Source of the DNA: Rhizobium sp. BT03
Lineage (GTDB): Bacteria; Pseudomonadota; Alphaproteobacteria; Rhizobiales; Rhizobiaceae
Direction: 5' to 3'
Assembly: GCF_030053155.1 (NCBI RefSeq)
Contig: NZ_CP125640.1
Coordinates: 4,314,001 to 4,378,000 of the forward strand
Length of the DNA: 64,000 nt
The translations under genes and the position numbers were made by a program. Each line of letters opens with the position of its first letter. Positions within the stretch are counted from its first letter, which is position 1. This document shows, one piece after another, positions 42,301-50,302 of the stretch. The notes below the pieces were generated by a model. The model had not been told where the DNA came from. It did not search any database and saw only the letters and a list, made by a program, of their open reading frames with translations.

Positions 42301-43164
42301 ATGGACCGCATGGCATCGGGATGGATCAATGGTTTTATCGGGGTGGTGATCTTCAGCGGATCGCTGCCGGCCACCCGCGTGGCGGTGATGCAGTTCGATC
42401 CCGTCTTCCTGACCGTGGCGCGCGCGGCGATCGCCGGCATTCTTGGGCTCGGCCTGCTGCTCGCTTTCCGGGAGAAGCGGCCGAGCCGGCGCGACATCCT
42501 CTCGCTTGCCGTCGTCGCCCTCGGCGTCGTGGTCGGTTTTCCGCTGCTGACGGCGCTGGCGCTGCAGCACGTCACCTCGGCGCATTCCATCGTCTTCATC
42601 GGCCTGCTGCCGCTGGCAACCGCGATCTTCGGGGTGATCCGCGGCGGAGAACGGCCGAAGCCGGCCTTCTGGCTCTTCTCCGTTCTCGGCAGTGCGCTGG
42701 TGGCGGGGTTCGCATTGACGCAGGGCCTGACGGCATCACTGGTCGGCGACCTGCTGATGCTGGCGGCGATCGTCGTCTGCGGCCTCGGTTATGCCGAGGG
42801 CGGCCGGCTTTCGCGCACGCTCGGCGGATGGCAGGTGATTTCCTGGGCGCTGGTTCTGTCGCTGCCGGTGATGGCCGCCGTGGCGTTCCTCTACCGGCCG
42901 GTGAGTTTCGCGGCGATAGAAACGCCGGCGCTGATCGGCCTTGCCTATGTCTCGCTGTTCTCCATGCTGATCGGCTTCATCTTCTGGTATCGCGGCCTGT
43001 CGCAAGGCGGCATCGCTGCCGTCGGCCAGCTGCAGCTGCTCCAGCCGTTCTTCGGCCTGGCGCTCGCCGCCACCCTGCTGCATGAGTCCGTGACATGGAG
43101 CATGCTGGCTGTGACGGTTGCCGTTATTCTGTGTGTCGCCGGTGCAAAGAGGTTTGCGCGGTAA
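42301..43164 (+). CDS. EamA/DMT family transporter
   Basis: A 287-residue protein with about ten TM helices in two EamA halves: WINGFIGVVIFSGSLPATRVAV, ALALQHVTSAHSIVFIGLLPLATAIFGV, and the second repeat GFIFWYRGLSQGGIAAVGQLQLLQPFFGLALAATLLHE in successive segments. DMT carriers of this type export amino acids or other metabolites. ATG at 42301; a GTG at 42289 is an alternative. Facing the MocR regulator suggests it exports the ligand sensed there. Confidence 0.9.
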   Translation: MDRMASGWINGFIGVVIFSGSLPATRVAVMQFDPVFLTVARAAIAGILGLGLLLAFREKRPSRRDILSLAVVALGVVVGFPLLTALALQHVTSAHSIVFIGLLPLATAIFGVIRGGERPKPAFWLFSVLGSALVAGFALTQGLTASLVGDLLMLAAIVVCGLGYAEGGRLSRTLGGWQVISWALVLSLPVMAAVAFLYRPVSFAAIETPALIGLAYVSLFSMLIGFIFWYRGLSQGGIAAVGQLQLLQPFFGLALAATLLHESVTWSMLAVTVAVILCVAGAKRFAR

Positions 43165-43218
43165 GGAAAGAATCCACTGACGGACGGGTCCGTCGCAGAG
43201 TTTCTTAACCGACCCTCC

Positions 43219-43554
43219 TCACGCCTCCTGAATGTTGAAGCCATAGGCTCGCTCGACGAGCCCAACGCGAATTTCGTAGCGGCTGTACCAATCCGACCGG
43301 CCACGATTTTGCGCCTCGATATGGTCGACGACTGATTTCCAGGCTCGAATGCTGTCCTCATCCTTCCAATAGGAGATGAGTATGCCGAAACCGTCTGCGC
43401 CGCGCGCGCTTTCGAGGCCGAGATATCCGGGCTGCAGTTTTGCAAGTTCCGTCATCGCATACCCCATCTCGCCGTAGCCATCGTCTAGCTTGGTTCGTTG
43501 AGAGGAGAAACTGACCATGTAATAAGGCGGTTCAGGTAAAGCGGCGATGGGCAT
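43219..43554 (-). CDS. antibiotic biosynthesis monooxygenase (ABM) domain protein
   Basis: 111 residues of the dimeric alpha/beta-barrel ABM fold: YYMVSFSSQRTKLDDGYGEMGYAMTELAKLQPGYLG, ILISYWKDEDSIRAWKSVVDHIEAQNRG and RYEIRVGLVERAYGF are the usual three parts. Members are quinol monooxygenases, haem-degrading or heme-binding proteins. GGAG precedes the ATG. Monocistronic, converging with the EamA transporter. Confidence 0.85.
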   Translation of the reverse strand: MPIAALPEPPYYMVSFSSQRTKLDDGYGEMGYAMTELAKLQPGYLGLESARGADGFGILISYWKDEDSIRAWKSVVDHIEAQNRGRSDWYSRYEIRVGLVERAYGFNIQEA

Positions 43555-43559
43555 ATGGG

Positions 43560-43724
43560 CTCCTCCGTTTGGCGTAGTACAGGACCATACGATGGCCGTA
43601 CGGGTCGCACAACTTCGCCTCTCGCTGCGGCGACAATGCTACCCTCAGGCGAAGCGGACGCCGTCGGCATCGGCGCTGCCAGGCCAGTCCTACGTCACAA
43701 AGCCGCCGCTCAATCGTCAGCAAA
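43560..43724 (-). pseudogene. possible decayed VOC-type fragment
   Basis: In minus-strand frames upstream of the ABM gene I read AAARGEV and then, in the adjacent frame, LCDPYGHRMVLYYAKRRSPYAH. DPYGHR followed by a hydrophobic strand is the usual C-terminal motif of glyoxalase/PhnB-like VOC proteins. No full frame survives, so this may be a remnant. The rest of the 43555-43854 gap holds nothing I can support. Confidence 0.2.
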
Positions 43725-43854
43725 TGGCCCCGTTACCGCCGCACCGCGCCCTCTTAAGGGCTCCATGGTCGCGACCTCGCTGGCCTTTCAGCGGCTGGCG
43801 ATCGACCGAGGTGGTTTTGCTGCCGATCAATCATGCACGTGAAAAGGAACGAAT

Positions 43855-44304
43855 ATGATCACTCGTTACACATCCCTGGCAATGATGACCGCTGCTGTCT
43901 TCAGCCTGTTTGCTTTCAGCCCGGCATCGGCTACGGAGATGGCCCAGGCGGGGCAGCAACCGGCCGCACAGGGCCAGGCGCCGATGCAGGGCCAGAGCGG
44001 CGGCACGGCGGCACCCGCGGCCGTCAGCGATCAGAAGCTCGAGGCCTTTGCCGTTGCCTATCTGCAGGTCGACAAGGTCCGGCAGGAATATTCGGCCAAG
44101 ATCGGCGCGACGAAGGATGAGGCCGGCAAGCAGAAGCTGCAGGAAGAAGCCAAGAAGCAGATGGTCGATACCGTCGAGGCCTCCAAAGATATCTCCGTCG
44201 AGGAATATTCCTCGATCCTGACGGCCGCCCAGAGCGACCCGGCGCTGGCCAAGAAGGTTCTGGAAAAGATCGGCACCCCGCCGCCGGCGCAGCCGCAGCA
44301 ATAG
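43855..44304 (+). CDS. DUF4168 domain-containing secreted protein
   Basis: 149 residues. A signal peptide (1-26, ending SATA-like at PASAT) precedes a Gln/Ala/Pro-rich linker with QGQAPMQGQSGG. Residues 58-140 are the helical DUF4168 domain: DQKLEAFAVAYLQVDKVRQEYSAKI, then QKLQEEAKKQMVDTVEASKDISVEEYSSILTAAQSDPALAKKV. Periplasmic, function unknown. AAAAGGAACGAAT supplies the ribosome site. Monocistronic. Confidence 0.85.
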   Translation: MITRYTSLAMMTAAVFSLFAFSPASATEMAQAGQQPAAQGQAPMQGQSGGTAAPAAVSDQKLEAFAVAYLQVDKVRQEYSAKIGATKDEAGKQKLQEEAKKQMVDTVEASKDISVEEYSSILTAAQSDPALAKKVLEKIGTPPPAQPQQ

Positions 44305-44378
44305 GCTTAAACCGGAACGGGGCGGGCTAAGGTCCACGCGGGAGCGCTTCCCGCGCCCGCCCCAATCTTGACGCAGCC

Positions 44379-44765
44379 TCACTTGGCGGGCACGATCAGC
44401 GCCTCACCCTTGCGCACGATGTAGGTCGCCAGCTCCGAAGCCTTGCCGTCGCCGACATTCCTGGCCGAGTGCACCACGCCGGAGGGGATGAACAGGGACT
44501 GGCCGGCCTTGAGCGTCACCGGCTCCCGGCCTTCGAGCCGGTATTCCAGCGTACCCTCGAGCACGAAGGCGATTTCTTCGCCGGGATGTGAATGATTGGG
44601 TGCGAGAACGCCAGGGGCGAAATCGACGCGCACCTGAACGGCCTCGTGGCCGGGCACGTCGATATCGTTCCTGACGAGATCGGTGCGCTGCAGCGGTTGT
44701 TCTGCGTGCGCTGTCGCCGCGGTGCCGAGAGCGAGGGCGAGCGCGATAACCTGGATCATTTTCAT
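44379..44765 (-). CDS. secreted cupin domain protein
   Basis: 128 residues. A signal peptide is visible (IQVIALALALGTAATAHA). A single cupin barrel follows: HSHPGEEIAFVLEGTLEYRLEGREPVTLKAGQSLFIPSGVVHSARN in successive segments carries both cupin motifs, with metal-binding His in NHSHP and the second His in GVVHS. The short periplasmic form resembles RmlC-like or DUF861-type cupins of unknown role. AAGGA lies seven bases before the ATG at 44765. Confidence 0.85.
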   Translation of the reverse strand: MKMIQVIALALALGTAATAHAEQPLQRTDLVRNDIDVPGHEAVQVRVDFAPGVLAPNHSHPGEEIAFVLEGTLEYRLEGREPVTLKAGQSLFIPSGVVHSARNVGDGKASELATYIVRKGEALIVPAK

Positions 44766-44874
44766 TTTGTCATCCTTGCTGAATTGACCTTTCCGGCTCA
44801 TCGGCCGCAATGGCATTTCAGTCGATGATTGCATTTGGGATGTGTCTGAAACCCTGCATTTTTGTAAGCGAATG

Positions 44875-45021
44875 TACTTCCTGACGCCGCTGCGCGAAGC
44901 GCTCGCCGCCCGCACCTTCCGCACCGCCCCGCCGCTACTGCCCGACTGGGAGGACAATTCCTGGGCCCGGGGTGCTGCCGCCCTCGTCACCCAGAAGATC
45001 TTCGACTTCGAGTCCTCGGGC
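44875..45021 (+). pseudogene. C-terminal remnant of a ROK-family repressor
   Basis: About 49 codons on the plus strand read YFLTPLREALAARTF then PDWEDNSWARGAAALVTQKIF. The W-A-R-G-A-A-A-L-V ending is typical of the last helix of ROK-type (NagC/XylR) repressors. There is no start, no DNA-binding region and no sugar-kinase core before it. It lies a short way from a second ROK-like fragment on the opposite strand (45359-45535); together they suggest a broken and rearranged regulator gene for the adjacent sugar operon. Confidence 0.5.
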
Positions 45022-45120
45022 GGAGTGACGGATATTGCGACGCTGGGGAGTGTCCGAGGCTCGACGTCGGCGGCTTGAGGGATGGTGTGTCGGTGGGATT
45101 GCCTTTGCCGGATAAGCCGT

Positions 45121-45360
45121 GCCGTGCAAGCCCCCCTCTGCCCTGCCGGGCATCTCCCCCACAGGTGGGGAGATCGGATGGGCGCAAGGGCTTCCCCAAA
45201 CAACTGGTGTTACAGCTCGACGAAACGGAAGACGGGTGCGAAGGTTTAGCCACTTGTGTTCTCCCCATATCCAGGTCGCGGCGCGTTGTTCGGATTTTAT
45301 CCTCTGTCGTGCCGTGCAAGCCCCCCTCTGGCCTGCCGGCCATCTCCCCCACAGGTACGG
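45121..45360. repeat. two direct copies of a short intergenic repeat, family D
   Basis: GCCGTGCAAGCCCCCCTCTG at 45121 and again at 45311 begin two copies of about 50 bases (to ...CATCTCCCCCACAGGT). The copies are 190 bases apart. The second ends exactly where the minus-strand ROK fragment starts, so repeat-associated rearrangement probably destroyed that gene. Confidence 0.7.
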
Positions 45361-45535
45361 TGCCGGCCAGGAGGTCGGCGACATCGTCCGGATCGTGGCC
45401 GGCCAGGCCGACGCGCATGGCGGCGACCGGATTGGTGGCAAGGTCGGTCGCCACGCATTCCACCGAATCCACCATCAGCTTGAAGCCGACGGCGAGCGCA
45501 TGCTTGCCCGAGCTGGTGAAGCTCGCCGGCCGCCC
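45359..45535 (-). pseudogene. N-terminal-domain remnant of a ROK-family repressor
   Basis: About 59 codons on the minus strand read GRPASFTSSGKHALAVGF then KLMVDSVECVATDLATNPVA and end DPDDVADLLAGT at the repeat. In ROK repressors GRP follows the helix-turn-helix and is succeeded by such a strand-rich start of the ASKHA fold. The helix-turn-helix is absent and the downstream half is missing. Confidence 0.45.
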
Positions 45536-45744
45536 GGATGCCAGGCTCGCCGGCATCGGCATCTCCATGCCCGGTGTGCGGGCTGGAATAATCTATGCAT
45601 AAGTTCGGCCGCTGATCAACCGAGGCCGAGCCGATTATACGCTTGGGATCATGGAGGGATCGGCGTCGATGCCTGATCGAGCGCGTTCCAAGGAGGGGGC
45701 GGCTTGGACCGGGCGGTTTTGATCGATCAACTGGGAGGAATTCA

Positions 45745-47019
45745 ATGGCATTTTTGAAGCAATTTCCGTCGACCACCCGCAGGCGCTTCCTGAAGGGCGC
45801 GGGCCTGGTTTCCGCAGCCGCCGTGACCGGCAGCTTTCCGATCCCGGCGATCGCGCAGGCGCAGGAGGTCACGATGATCTCCGCCGAAAACAATGGCGCC
45901 GCACTCGACGCGCTGAAGGCGATCGCCGCCGGCTTCAGCAAGGAAGCCGGCGTCAACGTCGTCATCAACAATATGGATCACGAGGCCCACAAGACGGCGA
46001 TCCGCAACTATCTGGTCGCCGGCGCCCCGGATGTCTGCTCCTGGTTTTCGGGCAACCGCATGCGCGCCTTCGTCAAGCGCGGCCTGTTCGACGATATCTC
46101 CGATCTGTTCGAGAAGGAAAAATACAAGGACGTGCTGGGTGCGACGGCCGGCGCCGTCACTGAAGACGGCAAGCAATACGGCCTTCCGACAGGCGGTACG
46201 CTCTGGGGCATGTTCTATCGCAAGGACGTGTTCGCCGAGCATGGCCTCACGGTGCCGAAGACGGCCGAGGAGTTCATGGCCTATGGCGAAAAGTGCAAGG
46301 CGGCCGGCATCACCCCGGTGGCGATCGGCACCAAGGAATTGTGGCCGGCGGCCGGCTGGTTCGACCAGATGAATCTGCGCATCAACGGGCTCGACAAGCA
46401 CATGGCGCTGATGAACGGCGAGATGAGCTATCTCGATCCGTCGCTGACCGCCGTCTTCGACCAGTGGGAAGCGATGATTTCGAAGGGTTTCTTCACGCCG
46501 AACCATACGTCCTTCGGCTGGCAGGAGGCCGCGGCCCTTCTGGCGCAGAAGAAAGCCGGCATGATGAACCTCGGCGCCTTCCTGCGCTCGGCTTTCACCG
46601 CCGAGGACCTGCCGCAGCTCGCCTACGCCACCTTCCCGGTGCTCGATGCCAAGGTCGGCCACTTCGAGGAATTCTCGGTCAATTCGATCCACATTCCCGC
46701 CAAGGCCAAGAACAAGCAGGGCGCACGCGACTTCCTCGCCTATTTCTACAAGCCGGAAAACCTGGCGGCCTATCTGGAGCCGGGCGGCAACGTGCCGCCG
46801 CGCCACGACCTGCCGCCGAGCAAGGACCCGCTCGTCAATGTCGCCGTCGAGACGATGAAGACGGTGCAGGGCACCTCGCAATATTACGACCGCGACAGCG
46901 ATCCGGACATGGCCCAGGCCGGCCTCGTCGGCTTCCAGGAATTCATGGCCAAGCCCGACCGGCGTAAGGCCATCCTGACGCGGCTCGAGGGGACGCGGAA
47001 GCGGATTTATAAGATCTGA
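45745..47019 (+). CDS. sugar ABC transporter substrate-binding protein (Tat-exported)
   Basis: A 424-residue extracellular solute-binding protein of the CUT1 (MalE-like) family. A twin-Arg signal with TRRRFLKGAG at residues 11-20 and an AQAQ cleavage region directs Tat export. The mature part shows WYRK-like FYRKDVFAEHGLTVPKTAEEFMAYGEKCKAAGITPVAIG, MMNLGAFLRSAF and NSIHIPAKAKNKQGARDFLAYF. The sugar is unknown but probably a galactoside, because a GH42 beta-galactosidase ends the operon. GGGAGG precedes the ATG. Confidence 0.9.
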   Translation: MAFLKQFPSTTRRRFLKGAGLVSAAAVTGSFPIPAIAQAQEVTMISAENNGAALDALKAIAAGFSKEAGVNVVINNMDHEAHKTAIRNYLVAGAPDVCSWFSGNRMRAFVKRGLFDDISDLFEKEKYKDVLGATAGAVTEDGKQYGLPTGGTLWGMFYRKDVFAEHGLTVPKTAEEFMAYGEKCKAAGITPVAIGTKELWPAAGWFDQMNLRINGLDKHMALMNGEMSYLDPSLTAVFDQWEAMISKGFFTPNHTSFGWQEAAALLAQKKAGMMNLGAFLRSAFTAEDLPQLAYATFPVLDAKVGHFEEFSVNSIHIPAKAKNKQGARDFLAYFYKPENLAAYLEPGGNVPPRHDLPPSKDPLVNVAVETMKTVQGTSQYYDRDSDPDMAQAGLVGFQEFMAKPDRRKAILTRLEGTRKRIYKI

Positions 47020-47055
47020 GCTTGCTGCCGCAGCCCTGTCTGTTGGCAAGCGGTC

Positions 47056-47325
47056 CTCTACTCGACGTCATCCTCGGCCCTGTGCCGAGGATCTGCTGCC
47101 CTATCGGTTCGGGGTTAGATGCTCGGGACAAGCCCGAGCATGACGAAGGAGGGGTGGCGGGCTTTGCCAGCAAGCCGAGGGCGTCGCTTTACTCCCGGCG
47201 AGGCCCGCCCCCCACTCGACGTCATCCTCGGCCTTGTGCCGAGGATCTGCTGCCCTATCGAACGGAGGCAGATGCTCGGGACAAGCCCGAGCATGACGAA
47301 AGGAGGGGGTGGCGGGCTTTGACAG
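47056..47325. repeat. two tandem copies of an intergenic palindromic repeat, family E
   Basis: CTCGACGTCATCCTCGG...GCCGAGGATCTGCTGCCCTATCG...GATGCTCGGGACAAGCCCGAGCATGACGAA occurs at about 47061 and again at about 47216, separated by GTGGCGGGCTTTG. CCTCGGCC(C/T)TGTGCCGAGG and GCTCGGGACAAGCCCGAGC are hairpins. They fill the 353-base gap between the binding-protein gene and the first permease, so they may separate the high expression of the binding protein from that of the membrane subunits. Confidence 0.8.
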
Positions 47326-47372
47326 CGATCTGAGGGCAGAAAAGCTCATACGAATAACATGAGGCTCCTGAC

Positions 47373-48257
47373 ATGCAGACATTATGGCGCCGCCAGCGGT
47401 GGTGGCTGACCCCGGTTTTGCTCATCGCGCCGGCAATCCTGCTGTTTTCCACCGTCATCCTACTGTCGGCGGTGCGCAGCGTCTGGATCAGCCTGCACGA
47501 GTGGGACGGCTTCGGCCCGATGGTGTGGATCGGGCTCGGCAATTACGTCGAGCTCTACAACGATCCGCAATTCTACGTGTCGCTGAAGAACAACCTCCTC
47601 TGGCTTGTGATGTTCATGGCTGCGCCGCCGATCGGGCTCGCCATCGCGCTGCTGGTCAATCAGAAAATCGCGGGCATGCGCTTCCTGAAGTCGCTGTTCT
47701 TCATTCCGCTGGTGCTCGCCTCGGTCACGGTCGGGGTCGTCTTCACCTGGGTCTATACGCCGGAGTTTGGGCTGCTGGCGCTGATCTTCAAGGCCTTCGG
47801 GGCGGTGGCGCCGGCAGTGCTTTCCGACGAGCATTTCGTCACCTTCGCCATCGTCATCGCAGCGCTCTGGCCGCAGATCACCTTCTGCATGGTGCTCTAT
47901 CTCGCCGGCCTCAACAATCTGAGCGAAGAGCTGATCGGGGCAGGGCGCGTCGATGGGGCGAGGGGCTGGAACATGCTGTGGCACATCGTGCTGCCGCAGC
48001 TGACTCAGGTGACCTTCATCGCCATTGCCGTCACCGTGGTAGGCGCCCTGCGCTCCTTCGACATGGTGTCGGTGATGACATCGGGCGGGCCATTCGGATC
48101 GTCCTCTGTGCTCGCCTACCAGATGTTCGAGCAGTCGATTTTCTCCTACCGCTTCGGCTACGGCGCGGCGATCGCCTCGGTGCTGTTCGTGATCATGGCC
48201 GTCTTCATCGTCTGGTATCTCAGCCGCATCATCCGAACCGAAGAGAGGGGAGGCTGA
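47373..48257 (+). CDS. sugar ABC transporter permease (MalF-type)
   Basis: A 294-residue CUT1 permease with six TM helices. RQRWWLTPVLLIAPAILLF opens TM1; NNLLWLVMFMAAPPIGLAIALLV and the EAA loop LSEELIGAGRVDGARGWNMLWHIVLPQLTQV (coupling helix to the ATPase) identify it. Its stop overlaps the next start by one base (TGATG). Confidence 0.92.
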   Translation: MQTLWRRQRWWLTPVLLIAPAILLFSTVILLSAVRSVWISLHEWDGFGPMVWIGLGNYVELYNDPQFYVSLKNNLLWLVMFMAAPPIGLAIALLVNQKIAGMRFLKSLFFIPLVLASVTVGVVFTWVYTPEFGLLALIFKAFGAVAPAVLSDEHFVTFAIVIAALWPQITFCMVLYLAGLNNLSEELIGAGRVDGARGWNMLWHIVLPQLTQVTFIAIAVTVVGALRSFDMVSVMTSGGPFGSSSVLAYQMFEQSIFSYRFGYGAAIASVLFVIMAVFIVWYLSRIIRTEERGG

Positions 48258-49108
48258 TGTATCCTCGTCCCATTCCCGAGACCGCCGTCTGGCAGCGCCG
48301 CCTCTATGTGCTTGCCGTCGTCATCGTGCTGCTGCTGTGGCTCTGCCCGCTGTTTGCCATCGTTCTCACCTCCTTCCGCACGACCGAGGATGTCATGGGC
48401 GGCAACCTGTGGGGATGGCCGACCGGCATGGGCGTGATCGACAATTATACCGATGTCTTCACGCAGACGCCGATGGCCCGCTACTTCCTCAACAGCCTGA
48501 TCATCACCATTCCCTCGGTGATCGGCGTGCTTGTTCTCTCGACACTCGCCGGCTACGTGCTGTCGCGCTACCGCTTTCGCGGCAACATGCTGATCTTCGC
48601 GCTGTTCGTGGGTGGCAATTTCCTGCCGCATCAGATCATGATGATCCCGGTGCGCGATCTGATGGTGCAGCTCGATCTGATCGATACCACCGCGGCGCTG
48701 ATCATCTTCCACGTCGCCTTCCAGACCGGTTTTGCCACACTGTTCATGCGCAATTTCATCGCGGCATTGCCCGATGAATTGTTCCAGGCGGCGCGGGCAG
48801 AAGGCGCCTCGCCCTTCCAGACGCTCATCCATGTGGCGATCCCGCTGGTGCGGCCGGCACTCGCAGCCCTTGCCATCCTGATCTTCACCTTCATCTGGAA
48901 CGATTATTTCTGGGCGGTGGTGCTGACCGTCAGCGACAGCGTCAAGCCGGTCACGGCAGGACTTGCCAATCTTCGCGGCGAATGGGTCTCGGCCTGGAAC
49001 CTGATTTCGGCGGGCACGATCGTCGTCGCCGTGCCGCCGGTGGTGATGTTCTTCCTGATGCAGCGGCACTTCATCGCCGGCCTGACCATGGGGGCGGTGA
49101 AGGGATGA
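48257..49108 (+). CDS. sugar ABC transporter permease (MalG-type)
   Basis: A 283-residue CUT1 permease with six TM helices. TSFRTTEDVMGG follows TM1; the EAA loop is LPDELFQAARAEGASPFQTLIHVAIPLVRPALAA. Pairs with the upstream MalF-type subunit, to which it is translationally coupled. Confidence 0.92.
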   Translation: MYPRPIPETAVWQRRLYVLAVVIVLLLWLCPLFAIVLTSFRTTEDVMGGNLWGWPTGMGVIDNYTDVFTQTPMARYFLNSLIITIPSVIGVLVLSTLAGYVLSRYRFRGNMLIFALFVGGNFLPHQIMMIPVRDLMVQLDLIDTTAALIIFHVAFQTGFATLFMRNFIAALPDELFQAARAEGASPFQTLIHVAIPLVRPALAALAILIFTFIWNDYFWAVVLTVSDSVKPVTAGLANLRGEWVSAWNLISAGTIVVAVPPVVMFFLMQRHFIAGLTMGAVKG

Positions 49109-49148
49109 GCAATCGGCAGTTTTCAGTTTCAACAGAAGAGAGCCAGAC

Positions 49149-50294
49149 ATGACCAGTCTCGAACTCCGTGAGATCAACAAGAACTACGGCGCCTATCATG
49201 CGCTGCGCGGTATCGACCTTTCGGTCGCGCAAGGCGAGTTCATCGTCATGGTCGGCCCCTCCGGCTGCGGCAAGTCCACGCTGCTGAAATCGATCGCCGG
49301 CCTGGAGACGATTTCGTCCGGCCAGATCCTGATCAATGGCCGCGACGTCAGCAGCGAGGAGCCGGGCGATCGCGGGATCGCCATGGTCTTCCAGTCCTAC
49401 GCGCTCTATCCGCACATGACGGTGGCGGAGAATATGGGCTTCGGCCTGCGCATGGCCAAGCGCCCGAAGGCCGAGATCGAGGCGGCGGTGGCGCGCGCCG
49501 CCAAGATCCTCAGGATCACCGACCAGCTGGACAAGCGGCCGAAGCAACTTTCCGGCGGCCAGCGACAGCGCGTCGCGATCGGCCGGGCGATCACCCGCTC
49601 GCCCGAGGTCTTTCTGTTCGACGAGCCGTTGTCCAACCTCGATGCGGCGCTGCGCACCCAGATGCGCGTCGAACTCAGCAGCCTGCATGCCGAGCTCGGC
49701 GCCACCATGGTCTATGTCACCCACGACCAGGTGGAGGCTATGACCATGGCAAGCCGCATCGTCGTGCTCAATCAGGGGATCATCGAGCAGGTCGGCTCGC
49801 CGCTGGAGCTTTACCGCAATCCCGACAATCTCTTCGTCGCCGGCTTCCTCGGCGCGCCCAGAATGAATTTCCTCGGCGTCACAGTCGACGAGGTCTCCGG
49901 CCGTCACGCGACTGTCTCGGCGCCCGGCCTCGTGCCGGTGACGGTGGAATTGGCCGAGCCGACGGTTCTCGCCAAGGGCGCCGGCCTGACGCTCGGCGTG
50001 CGCCCGGAGAACATATCGATGGTCGCCGACGGCGGGCAGGGCGGGGCGATCGAAGGGGAGGTGCGGCTCGTCGAGCATCTCGGCCGCGAAACCATTCTCT
50101 ATGTCGATGCCGGCAATCTCCAGACCATCGCCTCGGAGAGCGGCACCGGCAACATCACCGTGCAGCTCAGCTATGTCGCGCCTTTTGCCGCCGAGCAGAA
50201 GGTGGCGCTGAAGCTCGATGCCCGCGAACTCTATCTCTTTTCATCCGATGGCGGCCGCACGATCAGCGCCCGCAAGACCATTCTCGACAGATAG
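49149..50294 (+). CDS. sugar ABC transporter ATP-binding protein (UgpC/MalK type)
   Basis: 381 residues. Walker A GPSGCGKST at 36-44, Q-loop FQSYALYPHMTV, signature LSGGQRQR at 134-141, Walker B VFLFDEPLSNLDA at 154-166 and the H-loop YVTHDQVEA; the C-terminal 140 residues form the TOBE/OB regulatory domain (LTLGVRPENI). It powers the two permeases, which it follows by 40 bases. It ends 8 bases before the galactosidase start. Confidence 0.93.
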   Translation: MTSLELREINKNYGAYHALRGIDLSVAQGEFIVMVGPSGCGKSTLLKSIAGLETISSGQILINGRDVSSEEPGDRGIAMVFQSYALYPHMTVAENMGFGLRMAKRPKAEIEAAVARAAKILRITDQLDKRPKQLSGGQRQRVAIGRAITRSPEVFLFDEPLSNLDAALRTQMRVELSSLHAELGATMVYVTHDQVEAMTMASRIVVLNQGIIEQVGSPLELYRNPDNLFVAGFLGAPRMNFLGVTVDEVSGRHATVSAPGLVPVTVELAEPTVLAKGAGLTLGVRPENISMVADGGQGGAIEGEVRLVEHLGRETILYVDAGNLQTIASESGTGNITVQLSYVAPFAAEQKVALKLDARELYLFSSDGGRTISARKTILDR

Positions 50295-50302
50295 GAAATC
50301 CC

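Noticed and set aside
47056..47325. CRISPR array
   Set aside because: Only two repeat copies, each a double hairpin with a long unit, and no cas genes; these are intergenic repeats.
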